64,000 nucleotides of DNA from an uncultured Acidobacteriia bacterium (GTDB taxonomy: Bacteria; Acidobacteriota; Terriglobia; Bryobacterales; Bryobacteraceae). Under the pieces are notes generated by a model that was given only the letters and a program-made list of their open reading frames with translations, was not told the origin of the DNA and did not search any database. Positions 6,617-15,684 of this stretch are shown here, in pieces. The stretch covers positions 1 through 64,000 of the forward strand of contig CAIVPR010000085.1 of NCBI GenBank assembly GCA_903907865.1, read 5' to 3'. A program made the position numbers and the translations under genes. Positions within the stretch are counted from its first letter, which is position 1, and each line of letters begins with the position of its first letter.

Positions 6617-9600
6617 ATGACTGAATTTCGGCTCGGAATGAGCAGGATCGGGAGCTTTCCCAATCTCCTGCCCGTCATCACGCTTCTATGGGCCTGCGCC
6701 ATCGCGCAGGGCCAATCGACCTTCGGGTCATTCACCGGAACCGTCAAGGATCCGTCGGGCGCAGTTGTCGCCACTTGCAAAGTGACGATCCGCAATACGG
6801 GCACGGACTCCGCGCGCTCACTACTTACCGACGCCAATGGGACCTATGTGGCAGTGAACATGGAACCTGCGACGTATGAGATCACGATGGAGGCACCGGG
6901 TTTCGAGCCCAGCAAGTACACCCACATCCAACTGCAGGCGCGGCAGGCGGCCCGCATCGACGGTACTCTCTCGGTCGCCAGCCAAACACAGGCCATCATG
7001 GTGTCGGAGGCGGCGGAAGCGCCCATCAACACGGAAGTCTCAAACATCGCAGAGACCAAGCTGGGCCGGGAGTTGAACGATCTACCCGTGGCAATCGGGT
7101 CCAGGGCTACCGGTTCCACCAGCGCTTTTTCGACATTGACGACGCAACCCGGTGTGGAAGTCGACAACAGCGGCAACCTCTCTGTGGCTGGCTCGAAGCC
7201 GAGCATGTTGTCGGTCAGCATCGACGGCATCAGTTCGACGAGCCCGCGCAACAGCGCGCCGATCTCGGAACTCTTCCCGTCGTTTGACGGCATCGCGGAG
7301 ATCCGCGTGAGCGAGATTAACAACAGCGCCGAATTCGGCGGCATCAGCGACATCACAACCATCTCCAAGAGCGGGACAAACGCCTTCCACGGCGGCTTGT
7401 ACGAGAACAATCAGAACACGGTGTACGACGCACGGAACACGTTCAGCGCGACGGTGCCCAAGCTGGACATGAACGACTTCGGCTTGTTTGTCGGCGGACC
7501 GGTCTTGTTGCCGAAGATATACAACGGCAAGGACAAGACGTTCTTCTTCCTGAGCGCCGAAGCGCTACGCCTGCCAAAGCAGCAGGTGCTGGTGGAGAAC
7601 ATGCCGTCACTGGCGCTGCGCAGCGGCGACCTCTCCAGCTATTCGACGGCGATTCTAGATCCCACGTCGCACACGCCTTTTCCGGGCAACCAGATTCCGC
7701 AGAGCCTAATTACACCGCTCTCGAAGGCGGCACTCAAATATTTCTATCCGCTTCCCAACACCGGGTCCCCGAATTCGCTGGTGAGCAACTATGTTACGAA
7801 CTTCCCGACCAGCGTGAGCAGCGACCAAGGCGACATGCGCGTCGACCGCAACCTCACCGCGAAGCACTATCTCTTCGCCCGCGCTACCTGGAAGTACAAA
7901 TTGGGACACACGGCACCTTCGGGGTCCCCTTTAACTGGGTCCAACCTGCAGCCGGAACACGACTACGCAGTTACGGTGGCGCACAACTGGGTGGTAACCC
8001 CGACGATGGTGAACGAATTGCGGGGCGGGCTGAGCGGCTCGAACACGGCGAACAGCTACGGCGTCAGCGCCCTGACGGCGGCCACCGAGACGGGCCTGCT
8101 GCCCTATTTGCCACAGGCCCCCCCTGCGGGAAGCGCTGTGCCGAACTTCAAGATTTCCGGCTTCCAGAGCACCGGCAGCGGTGCATCTTCCATCTCGAAG
8201 ACTTCTACTTGGCAGATCATCGACAACTTCACCGTCACAAAGGGAAAACACACCCTGAAGGTCGGCGGCGACTTCCGGTACCTGACCGCGCTCTACACCA
8301 ATGTTTTTGCGACAAGCCGGCTGGGCCAGTACACCTTCAACAACTCGGTGACGAAGTCGCTGGTCGGAAATGCGTTTGCATCGTTCCTGCTGGGCATTCC
8401 GGACAGCGACCAAATCTCCACGGTGCTGAATCCCGATTCCAGCGGCTACGCCAAGAGCTATGCCGGCTACGTGCAGGATGACTTCAAGGTCACTTCGCGA
8501 CTGACAGTGAACTACGGCATGCGGTGGGAGTACCATCCGATGTTCAACGACCGGAACTCCAACACCGCGAACTTCCTGCCGGACTACTCCTCCATCCAGA
8601 ACGGCGTCTCGGTACACGGAGCTGTGGTGGTGGCCGACAAGGCCGTGCCTCTGATCAACCCGGCCTTCGCGCAATCCATCCTGCCGATGCAGATCCTGAC
8701 CGCCAGCCAAGTGGGCATTCCGCAGAGTCTGCGCTACTCGCAGAAGACGGATTTTGCGCCGAGAATCGGTTTCGCGTGGCGCATCACCCAGGACGGCAAG
8801 ACCGTGCTGCGCGGCGGTTATGGCAAGTTCATCGAAGCCCAGTTGGGTAATCTGCTGAATGCCGCTTGGGCCGTTGAGGCGAGCGACCTGGCTGCTTTTA
8901 CCAACAGCGTCTCGAACGGCAAGGCGGCGTATACGTTCCCCTACCCGTTCCCGTCGAATCTCGCACAGCCGGGCTCGCAGATTTTCGATCTATCCTCGAA
9001 CCTGCACTACAAGGATCCCTACGTGCAGCAATGGAATCTGACAGTGGAACGCGACCTTGGCTATCAAGTCGGGCTGCGGCTGTCCTATGACGGAAGCCAC
9101 GGCTCGAACCTTGGCCTGACCGACAATCCCGACCAGGTTCCCGCCAACACCGCCGGTTTCTCGGCCGCGACCAAGTTCGCCCCGTACCCGCTGTTCAACC
9201 AGATTGTGGAGGAGACGAACGGCGGAATGAGCAATTACAACGCGTTCACGGTCTCAGTGAACAAGAGAATGTCGAAGGGCGTCCAGTTCCAAACCAGCTA
9301 CAACTTCGCGAAGAATCTTTCCGACAATGGCGGCTACAACCCCTCGGCCTTCGCCGGATCGGGCGGTGGCCAGACGACGGACTATTTCCATCCCGCGCTC
9401 GACTACGGCAATGTGGCCTTCACGCGCCGCCAGCGATTCCTCACTACGTTCCTCTACGAAGTGCCGGCGCTCAGCAAGAACAAGGCGCTGAAACTGGCGA
9501 CGGGCGGGTGGGAACTTTCGGGTGTGCTGCTCTACCAGCCCGGACCATTCCTGACGGTGACGGCAAGCGGAGCTGATCCTTCGGGCACGAATTTCGTGAA

Positions 9601-9979
9601 TCTAAATGGCAACGGCCGCGCGGACATCGTCACCGGGGCGTCAATTTCCCCTGCGACCCGGAGCATCACGCAGTGGATCAACCCGGCCGCGTTTGCCATT
9701 CCGGCCAACAACATCGGGCGCTTCGGGAACTCCCCGGTAGGCTCGGTGGTGGGTCCGGGGACGCAGGCCGTTTCCCTCTCGCTGCTGAAGACGTTCGTAA
9801 TTACCGAGCGGGTGAAAATGCGCTTCGGAGCCGCCGCGTCGAACGCGTTCAATCACCCGAACTACGGGTCGCCCGGGACAACATTGGGCACCTCGTCATT
9901 CGGTATTATCAGTTCATTGCAGAGTGCGGAAGGGGCGGCGCCCCGCTCGCTTCAAATGAGTGGCAGGATCACGTTTTAA
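6617..9979 (+). CDS. TonB-dependent receptor with N-terminal carboxypeptidase-regulatory-like domain
   Basis: The 1,120-residue protein has a signal peptide ending near AIAQGQS, an N-terminal carboxypeptidase-regulatory-like beta domain (GTVKDPSGAVVATCKVTI, about residues 35-115), a plug region (QPGVEVDNSGNLSVAGS, VSIDGISS) and a long 22-strand-type barrel with many Tyr/Asn-rich strands, ending in Phe as outer-membrane barrels do. This architecture is very common in Acidobacteriota. It sits 18 bases upstream of qhpA on the same strand, so it may bring amines, amine-bearing glycans or peptides into the periplasm, or supply a cofactor precursor. The substrate cannot be read from sequence. A second in-frame ATG at 6653 would give a shorter signal peptide. 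Confidence 0.85.
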   Translation: MTEFRLGMSRIGSFPNLLPVITLLWACAIAQGQSTFGSFTGTVKDPSGAVVATCKVTIRNTGTDSARSLLTDANGTYVAVNMEPATYEITMEAPGFEPSKYTHIQLQARQAARIDGTLSVASQTQAIMVSEAAEAPINTEVSNIAETKLGRELNDLPVAIGSRATGSTSAFSTLTTQPGVEVDNSGNLSVAGSKPSMLSVSIDGISSTSPRNSAPISELFPSFDGIAEIRVSEINNSAEFGGISDITTISKSGTNAFHGGLYENNQNTVYDARNTFSATVPKLDMNDFGLFVGGPVLLPKIYNGKDKTFFFLSAEALRLPKQQVLVENMPSLALRSGDLSSYSTAILDPTSHTPFPGNQIPQSLITPLSKAALKYFYPLPNTGSPNSLVSNYVTNFPTSVSSDQGDMRVDRNLTAKHYLFARATWKYKLGHTAPSGSPLTGSNLQPEHDYAVTVAHNWVVTPTMVNELRGGLSGSNTANSYGVSALTAATETGLLPYLPQAPPAGSAVPNFKISGFQSTGSGASSISKTSTWQIIDNFTVTKGKHTLKVGGDFRYLTALYTNVFATSRLGQYTFNNSVTKSLVGNAFASFLLGIPDSDQISTVLNPDSSGYAKSYAGYVQDDFKVTSRLTVNYGMRWEYHPMFNDRNSNTANFLPDYSSIQNGVSVHGAVVVADKAVPLINPAFAQSILPMQILTASQVGIPQSLRYSQKTDFAPRIGFAWRITQDGKTVLRGGYGKFIEAQLGNLLNAAWAVEASDLAAFTNSVSNGKAAYTFPYPFPSNLAQPGSQIFDLSSNLHYKDPYVQQWNLTVERDLGYQVGLRLSYDGSHGSNLGLTDNPDQVPANTAGFSAATKFAPYPLFNQIVEETNGGMSNYNAFTVSVNKRMSKGVQFQTSYNFAKNLSDNGGYNPSAFAGSGGGQTTDYFHPALDYGNVAFTRRQRFLTTFLYEVPALSKNKALKLATGGWELSGVLLYQPGPFLTVTASGADPSGTNFVNLNGNGRADIVTGASISPATRSITQWINPAAFAIPANNIGRFGNSPVGSVVGPGTQAVSLSLLKTFVITERVKMRFGAAASNAFNHPNYGSPGTTLGTSSFGIISSLQSAEGAAPRSLQMSGRITF

Positions 9980-9997
9980 GACTGGACACCGACAACA

Positions 9998-11779
9998 GTG
10001 AAACTCAATCGACGCTTCACCGTACAACTCGCGGCTTCGATGGCCTTTCTGCTCCTCGGAGCCGCGCCGGAGGTTCGCGCGCAGCGGGGCGGCAGGGGTG
10101 GCGGCAGTGCAGCCGCCTCGGACGAGAAACCCGACGAGGGCATTCCCGTCACGAACCCGCTGGTTATTTCCAAGTGCGGCACCTGCCATGCCAAGGACGC
10201 GAAGGGCAATCTCTCGCGGATCTCTTGGGAGCGCACGACCCCGGAAGGCTGGGAAGAGGCCATCAAGCGCATGGTCAGGTTGAACGGACTCACCATCAGC
10301 CCCGCCGACGCCCGCACCGTGGTGAAATACCTCTCCACCCACCACGGTCTGGCACCCTCCGAGGCGAAACCGGTGATGTACATGCCGGAACACCGGCTGA
10401 TCGACGAGACCCTGATCCCGAACGACGCGGTGCGCGGCGCGTGCACAACCTGCCACGCCATCGGCAGGGCGCTTTCGTGGCGCCGTTCGAAGGATGACTG
10501 GAAGCTGCTGCAGAATATGCACGTGGCGCTCTACGCGCAGGCTGAAACCCACTTCCGCAGTGCGGGTCGGGGCGGCGGCGCACCTCCCGGCCAGCCTCCT
10601 ACCGTAACCGTTGCTCCGGGCACGCCGCCCGGACCCGAGCCTGGAGAGGCGGCGCTGGATTTCCTCAGCAAGTCGGCACCGCTCCACACGCCCGAATGGG
10701 CCGAGTGGCGTGCACGGCTTCGGGTACCCCGCATGGCTGGAAAATGGCTGGTCTCCGCCACTGTTCCGGGCTACGGAAAGTACGTGGGAGAAATGATGAT
10801 TGAGCCTGGACCGGCCGAGGACGAGTTCAAGACATCCGCCACACTGAAGTCGGTACTCACGGGAACCGTGCTCAAGCGCACCGGGACGGGTCTGGTCTAT
10901 GCCGGCTACTCGTGGCGCGGGCGCTCGAAGGGAACGGCGGCCAAGAATCCGAAACCGGACGACGCGAACAGCGATGCTCGAGAGACGTTATGGATCTCGC
11001 CGGATCAACAGTGGGCCGAGGGCCGCTGGTTTTGGGGTTCCTATCAGGAATTCGGCTTCGACGTCAAGTTGGTCCGCGCTGCGACGGAGCCCACCTTGGT
11101 CAGTGTGGCGAATTATGCCCTCAAGGCCGGCGAAGTCGCCCAACTCAAAGTATATGCGGATGCCCTGCCAGCGACGCTCGATCCAGCTGATCTGGACGTG
11201 GGAGCCGGGGTCAAAATCAAGCGCCTCGTCAGCCACACCAAGACAGAGTTCGTGGCCGAGGTGGAAGTTGCCAAGGATGCGGTGCCGGGAAAGCGCGATA
11301 TAGCTTTCGGGCGCTCTACCCTGCAAGGCGCATTTGCGGTTTACGACAAGGTTGACTACTTGAAAGTTACTCCTGAAACTTCTTTGGCGCGACTCGGCAG
11401 CGACGTGCATCCGAAGGGCTATCAACAGTTCGAGGCGATCGGATTCAACAACGGTGCCGACGGGAAACCGCACACGGCGGACGACGTCGAACTCGGGCCG
11501 ATCGATGTCAACTGGGCAGTAGAGGAGTTTATGGCAGTCTACGGCGACGACGACAAGGCATTCGTGGGGAATCTGAGTGAGACGGCGTTTTTCACGCCAG
11601 CCTCCGATGGCCCAAATCCAGAGCGCAAGTTCAGCCGGAACAACTATGGCGACGTGTGGGTGGTCGCCACGGCAAAGAAAGAAAAGGACAAGGATGGGAA
11701 ACCTCTGACCAACCGATCCTATCTCGTTGTCACGGTACCAACCTATATCAAGTGGGATCAACCCGAGGTTTCTCAATGA
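9998..11779 (+). CDS. qhpA: Quinohemoprotein amine dehydrogenase alpha subunit (diheme)
   Basis: The 593-residue periplasmic subunit carries the two c-type hemes of quinohemoprotein amine dehydrogenase, which oxidises primary amines to aldehydes and passes electrons from the CTQ cofactor of the gamma subunit to a carrier. A GTG start gives a signal peptide ending near EVRAQ. Heme motifs CGTCH (60-64) and CTTCH (149-153) lie in the N-terminal cytochrome domain; the remainder has Ig-like beta domains typical of this subunit. Gly/Pro-rich stretches after the signal peptide (QRGGRGGGSAAASDE) and around AGRGGGAPPGQPP look like linkers. The stop overlaps the start of qhpD (ATGA). Confidence 0.9.
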   Translation: MKLNRRFTVQLAASMAFLLLGAAPEVRAQRGGRGGGSAAASDEKPDEGIPVTNPLVISKCGTCHAKDAKGNLSRISWERTTPEGWEEAIKRMVRLNGLTISPADARTVVKYLSTHHGLAPSEAKPVMYMPEHRLIDETLIPNDAVRGACTTCHAIGRALSWRRSKDDWKLLQNMHVALYAQAETHFRSAGRGGGAPPGQPPTVTVAPGTPPGPEPGEAALDFLSKSAPLHTPEWAEWRARLRVPRMAGKWLVSATVPGYGKYVGEMMIEPGPAEDEFKTSATLKSVLTGTVLKRTGTGLVYAGYSWRGRSKGTAAKNPKPDDANSDARETLWISPDQQWAEGRWFWGSYQEFGFDVKLVRAATEPTLVSVANYALKAGEVAQLKVYADALPATLDPADLDVGAGVKIKRLVSHTKTEFVAEVEVAKDAVPGKRDIAFGRSTLQGAFAVYDKVDYLKVTPETSLARLGSDVHPKGYQQFEAIGFNNGADGKPHTADDVELGPIDVNWAVEEFMAVYGDDDKAFVGNLSETAFFTPASDGPNPERKFSRNNYGDVWVVATAKKEKDKDGKPLTNRSYLVVTVPTYIKWDQPEVSQ

Positions 11780-13221
11780 CGGCTACCGCGACCCGCACGT
11801 ACCGTCCGGGGGAATTCCACGACTTCGAGGCTTCCGGTCGCAGATTCGTCTATCTGGTGCCCGCCGGAGCCGTCTTCGAACTGGACGGAGCCGCCGAACA
11901 GATTGTGGAACGCCTGCGGACAAAAGAGGCCGACCATGACGAACTGATGGCAGAACTGGTGTCGGAAGGCTATAGCTACACCGACGCCGACGAACTGCTC
12001 GGGGAGTTGTATCACTCGCACCTGATCGTCTCAGGGGAGACAGTACGGGAGCCATTGGCCAATCCGCCGGCGGATTTCCCGCTGCAGTCGCTCGTGATGA
12101 ATCTCACGAACCAGTGCAACCTGTCCTGTACTTATTGCTATGAATTCGGGGAGGACAAGGTCGCCACGCCGGAGGGCAAGCCCAAGTTCATGGATCTGGA
12201 GACGGCCAAGGCATCGGTCGACTTCCTGCTTTCACAATCGGGCGACCGGAGGGCCGTCCACATCACGTTCTTCGGCGGCGAGACGCTGATGAACTTCCCG
12301 CTGTTGAAGAACGTTGTGGCTTACGCCAGCGAGAAGGCTGCGGAGGCTGGACGTGAAATCGACTTCAGCCTCACCACCAACGCGACCCTGCTGACTCCCG
12401 CGATCATCGAGTTCCTTTCGGAGAACCGGATCGGCGTAACCGTGAGCATGGACGGTCCACCGGACCTGCACAACAAGCTGCGCGTGTTCGCGAACGGACG
12501 CGGAAGCTATGACATCATCGAGCCCAGGGTGAGGGCGCTCATTGCGAATCACCGTACCCGCCCGATCACCGCGCGCGTGACGCTGACCAGCGGCGTCACG
12601 GACGTTGTCCGGATCTACCGACATCTCAAGCAGGATCTCGGCTTCCACGAGGTTGGATTCGCGCCGGTGACAACCTCGCCGGACCGCCTGTACTCCATCA
12701 ACGAGCCGGGCATGAGGGGCGTGTTCGAGCACTTCCGCAGCCTCGCAGACGAATGGCTGGAGTTCGCGCTGCGCGGGGAGATGCATGGCTTCTCGAATGT
12801 AAGTGACACGATTGCCGAACTTATCCAGGGAGTCAACAAGTCGCACCCATGCGGTGCCGGCTTGGGACTTATGGGGGTCGGCCCGTCTGGGGACATCGCT
12901 CCGTGCCACCGGTTTGTGGATTCCGATGTCCATGCCCTCGGAAACATCGCCACCGGCATCGACCGTGAGAAACAGAGCGAGTTTCTTACCCGGGGCCACG
13001 TCAATTCGAAGTACGATTGCCACACCTGCTGGGCGCGTCCGCTGTGCGCGGGCGGGTGCCATCATGAAGCCTTCGTGCGCTATGGGGACACAGGACACGC
13101 GAATCTGCATTACTGCGACTGGATTCGTGAGTGGACCGACACCTGTCTCCGCATCTACGGCGCAGTCAGTGCGCAGAACCCCCAGTTTCTCGAACAGTTT
13201 GCCGAAAGGAAAGCACTATGA
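11776..13221 (+). CDS. qhpD: Radical SAM/SPASM maturase of quinohemoprotein amine dehydrogenase
   Basis: The 481-residue cytoplasmic enzyme makes the Cys-to-Asp/Glu thioether crosslinks in the gamma-subunit precursor. The radical-SAM cluster motif CNLSCTYC is at 114-121, followed by FFGGET near 165-170 and a Cys-rich SPASM C-terminus (HPCGAG, APCHRF, CHTCWARPLCAGGCHHE) for auxiliary iron-sulfur clusters. The N-terminal about 95 residues form a PqqD/RRE-like helical region that could bind the precursor leader. The ATG at 11776 is chosen because it overlaps the qhpA stop by four bases. The stop in turn overlaps the start of qhpC, its substrate, so enzyme and substrate are co-translated. Confidence 0.92.
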   Translation: MTATATRTYRPGEFHDFEASGRRFVYLVPAGAVFELDGAAEQIVERLRTKEADHDELMAELVSEGYSYTDADELLGELYHSHLIVSGETVREPLANPPADFPLQSLVMNLTNQCNLSCTYCYEFGEDKVATPEGKPKFMDLETAKASVDFLLSQSGDRRAVHITFFGGETLMNFPLLKNVVAYASEKAAEAGREIDFSLTTNATLLTPAIIEFLSENRIGVTVSMDGPPDLHNKLRVFANGRGSYDIIEPRVRALIANHRTRPITARVTLTSGVTDVVRIYRHLKQDLGFHEVGFAPVTTSPDRLYSINEPGMRGVFEHFRSLADEWLEFALRGEMHGFSNVSDTIAELIQGVNKSHPCGAGLGLMGVGPSGDIAPCHRFVDSDVHALGNIATGIDREKQSEFLTRGHVNSKYDCHTCWARPLCAGGCHHEAFVRYGDTGHANLHYCDWIREWTDTCLRIYGAVSAQNPQFLEQFAERKAL

Positions 13222-13544
13222 AGCACATCCGGGCAGTGAATAAGAAGGCGCGTCGCATCGACGAAATGGTTTCGTCCCGCAACGCAGACGTGGTAGCACT
13301 CCAACAGCAGCGCCCGCATGTGCCGATGGGTTGCGCCCTCTCGTTCTCCCCTGGCTGGGAGGTTGATTCTGCTGGCGGTACGGCCGGCCTGTGCCAGCCT
13401 GTCGAACGCGACATTTACGACTGCTACGTGACCTGTTTCTGGCCCGCGCAGGTTCCCGACCATCTCAACAACTACCCCGACTGGGCGAACGCCTGCGCCG
13501 CAGCCACCAAGGACTGGCGCAAGTTGGATCTGGTTTTCCCATAG
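13218..13544 (+). CDS. qhpC: Quinohemoprotein amine dehydrogenase gamma subunit precursor (CTQ-bearing)
   Basis: The 108-residue precursor is a leader of about 32 residues without a Sec-type signal, followed by the crosslinked core. Using Paracoccus mature numbering plus 32, every cofactor residue is present: Cys39-Glu48 (7-16), Cys59-Asp65 (27-33) and Cys73-Asp81 (41-49) for the thioether bridges, and Cys69 and Trp75 (37 and 43) for cysteine tryptophylquinone. The core reads GLCQPVERD and DCYVTCFWPAQVPD. The catalytic Asp (33 in Paracoccus) is one of these. The basic leader (HIRAVNKKARRIDEM) is probably recognised by QhpD and removed later. The ATG at 13218 overlaps the qhpD stop by four bases. 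Confidence 0.93.
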   Translation: MKHIRAVNKKARRIDEMVSSRNADVVALQQQRPHVPMGCALSFSPGWEVDSAGGTAGLCQPVERDIYDCYVTCFWPAQVPDHLNNYPDWANACAAATKDWRKLDLVFP

Positions 13545-13580
13545 ACAGACACGGTTCCAGACACCCAGGAAGGATCCAGC

Positions 13581-14681
13581 ATGATGAAAAATACAGCTCT
13601 CGGAATCTGTGTCTTCGCGCTATCCGGCGTATCCCTGTTCGGCGGCTCCCTCTTCATGGGAGCCTATCCGAGCTCGCTGCTCGTCTTTGACGAGGCGAAG
13701 GGACAGGTTGCCGACCGCATTCCACTCGCGACGGGCTTGCCGACAAGCATCAAGCTGTCGATGGACCGCAAGACGCTTTACGTGACGACGAACGACCACA
13801 GCGGTATCGAAGTCGTGGATGTGGCCACGCATAAGGTCACGAACCACTTTGTGCTGAACACGGCGACGAAGCGCTACCGTTTCAACGGCGGCACGCCCGA
13901 CCCCGACGGGAAGTTGTTCTACACCGTTGCCACCGAGATCAACAAGCTGGTGGACCAATTCGAAATCGGCAAGCCAAAGTATACGGTGATCGACCTCGCG
14001 CAACAGAAGATCGTGAAAACGTATGATCTGGCGAAGGAGGAGGAAACTGCCGCTGGCGGAGGGGGAGGCGGCGGTCGCGGCGGCTTCGAGATTTCGAAGG
14101 ACGGAAAGTATCTCTACCAGTTCGGCTCCAAGGTCGTGATCATCGACACCGCCGACTTCAAGGTTGTGGATCGGATTGATCTTGCCAAGCCCGACCTTCC
14201 TGGTCTCGAGAGCGCGGGCTTCGGCGGCATGCTGGACTCGATCTCGGAACCCGGCCAGCACATATCCCTGTTCAACGCCTCGGACCCCTACGTTCACAAC
14301 CGAATCTTCGGTATCGGTCGATTCGATCTTGGAACGCGCCGCGTGGATTTCGCGCCGATGGGTCCCGCGCCCGCGGGCATGACTGGACTGCAGGTAACTC
14401 CGGACAAGAAAGATGCCTACACCGTCGTGTCCACGGGACTGCAGGGCAACAAGCGCTGCGAGTTCTGGCACTTCGACCTTGCCACGAACAAGGTGACGGA
14501 ACGCAGCGAGTTCTCCTGCAAGTCGAGGTTCAGCTTCGGCATGTCGAAGGACGGCAAGAAGCTCTATATCTACGGTGCGAGTTTCGAGATCGAAGTGTTT
14601 GATGCCGCCACGATGAAGTACGAAAGGACTTGGGACCTGAACAACGACATTACGATGGCGGGTCTGATTGAAGTCGAATAG
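13581..14681 (+). CDS. qhpB: Quinohemoprotein amine dehydrogenase beta subunit (beta-propeller)
   Basis: The 366-residue exported protein has a signal peptide (MMKNTALGICVFALSGVSLF) and repeated propeller-blade sequence such as SSLLVFDEAKGQ, KTLYVTTNDHSGIEVVD and KKLYIYGASFEIEVFD. The beta subunit of this enzyme is a seven-bladed propeller that cradles the gamma subunit near the active site. A poly-Gly insertion (GGGGGGGRGG, about residues 160-169) is unusual and probably a flexible loop. A Shine-Dalgarno-like AGGAAGG precedes the ATG. The alpha/beta hydrolase gene begins 14 bases before its stop. Confidence 0.88.
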   Translation: MMKNTALGICVFALSGVSLFGGSLFMGAYPSSLLVFDEAKGQVADRIPLATGLPTSIKLSMDRKTLYVTTNDHSGIEVVDVATHKVTNHFVLNTATKRYRFNGGTPDPDGKLFYTVATEINKLVDQFEIGKPKYTVIDLAQQKIVKTYDLAKEEETAAGGGGGGGRGGFEISKDGKYLYQFGSKVVIIDTADFKVVDRIDLAKPDLPGLESAGFGGMLDSISEPGQHISLFNASDPYVHNRIFGIGRFDLGTRRVDFAPMGPAPAGMTGLQVTPDKKDAYTVVSTGLQGNKRCEFWHFDLATNKVTERSEFSCKSRFSFGMSKDGKKLYIYGASFEIEVFDAATMKYERTWDLNNDITMAGLIEVE

Positions 14682-15684
14682 GTTCCTGCTGGCTGTCTTG
14701 ATCGCTGTGCTGCATTTGGCCTTGCCAGCAGCGGGACAGAACACCGCGTGGAACCGGCCGTTGTACAGTAAACTCGGATTGTTTTTCGAACGGCCCGTGG
14801 TAGTAGGTTCCGATCCATGGAAGCTGGCCGGACTCCTGTCCGTTCCGACCACAGCCGGTCGACATCCGGGCGTTGTACTGGTTCATGGAGCCGGACCCAA
14901 CGACCGCGACGAGAAGATCTACAGTACCCGCATGTTTGCCGATCTCGCGGAAGGTCTGGCGTCACGCGGGATTGTGACGTTGCGGTACGACAAGCGCACA
15001 AGAGCTTACGGGCCGCAGATGTCGGCAATTGCGTACACGCTGCAGGAAGAGACCGTGGAGGACGCGGTGCGAGCCTTGGCGTTGCTACGGCAACAGCCGG
15101 AAGTGGACCCGAACAAGCTATTTGTCATCGGGCACAGTCTGGGCGGCTATGCGGTTCCCCGCATTGTGAAGCAGGCGGGCAGCGTGGCGGGCGCGGTTCT
15201 GCTGGCGGCCAATGCCCGGCGGATTGAAGACATCAGTATCGCCCAAACCGAATACATGCTGGCTGCAAAGGGCGGTGCGTCGCCTGAGGAAGCGCGCAAA
15301 ATGGAACTCATGAAGGCGGAGGCGGTGCGCGTGCGCGAGTTGGCACCGGGGAAGGAACATCCCCAGATCCTCTTGGGCCTTCCCGTCGAGTACTTCCTAG
15401 ACTTGAAAAGCTACGATCCTGCAGCGGAGGCAAAGCGACTCGGCATTCCCCTGCTGGTCTTGCAGGGCGACCGCGACTTCCAAGTGACAAAAGTAGATTT
15501 CGAGTTGTGGCAGAAGGGACTTGCCGGAGCCAAGAATGTGAAATTCCACGACTATGGCGTTTTGAACCACCTGTTCATGTCGGGCGATGGCCCCTCGTCG
15601 CAACTCGAATACCGCAAGGGCGGCAACGTCGCAGCTGCGGTGATTGACGATATCGCCACGTGGATTGCGGGTTCCAAGCAATGA
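14668..15684 (+). CDS. Exported alpha/beta hydrolase (dienelactone hydrolase/S9-like)
   Basis: The 338-residue protein has a signal peptide (LLAVLIAVLHLALPAAGQ), an HGAG oxyanion-type motif (residues 73-76), the nucleophile elbow GHSLGG with Ser157, and a C-terminal DRD-to-His segment (LLVLQGDRDFQV, VLNHLF) that supplies the other triad residues. It is a periplasmic esterase or peptidase of unknown substrate. The TTG start at 14668 overlaps the end of qhpB, and the stop overlaps the multicopper oxidase start, so it is part of the operon. It might release amines or act on the aldehyde product; that is speculation. Not a standard Qhp protein. Confidence 0.8.
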   Translation: MKSNRFLLAVLIAVLHLALPAAGQNTAWNRPLYSKLGLFFERPVVVGSDPWKLAGLLSVPTTAGRHPGVVLVHGAGPNDRDEKIYSTRMFADLAEGLASRGIVTLRYDKRTRAYGPQMSAIAYTLQEETVEDAVRALALLRQQPEVDPNKLFVIGHSLGGYAVPRIVKQAGSVAGAVLLAANARRIEDISIAQTEYMLAAKGGASPEEARKMELMKAEAVRVRELAPGKEHPQILLGLPVEYFLDLKSYDPAAEAKRLGIPLLVLQGDRDFQVTKVDFELWQKGLAGAKNVKFHDYGVLNHLFMSGDGPSSQLEYRKGGNVAAAVIDDIATWIAGSKQ

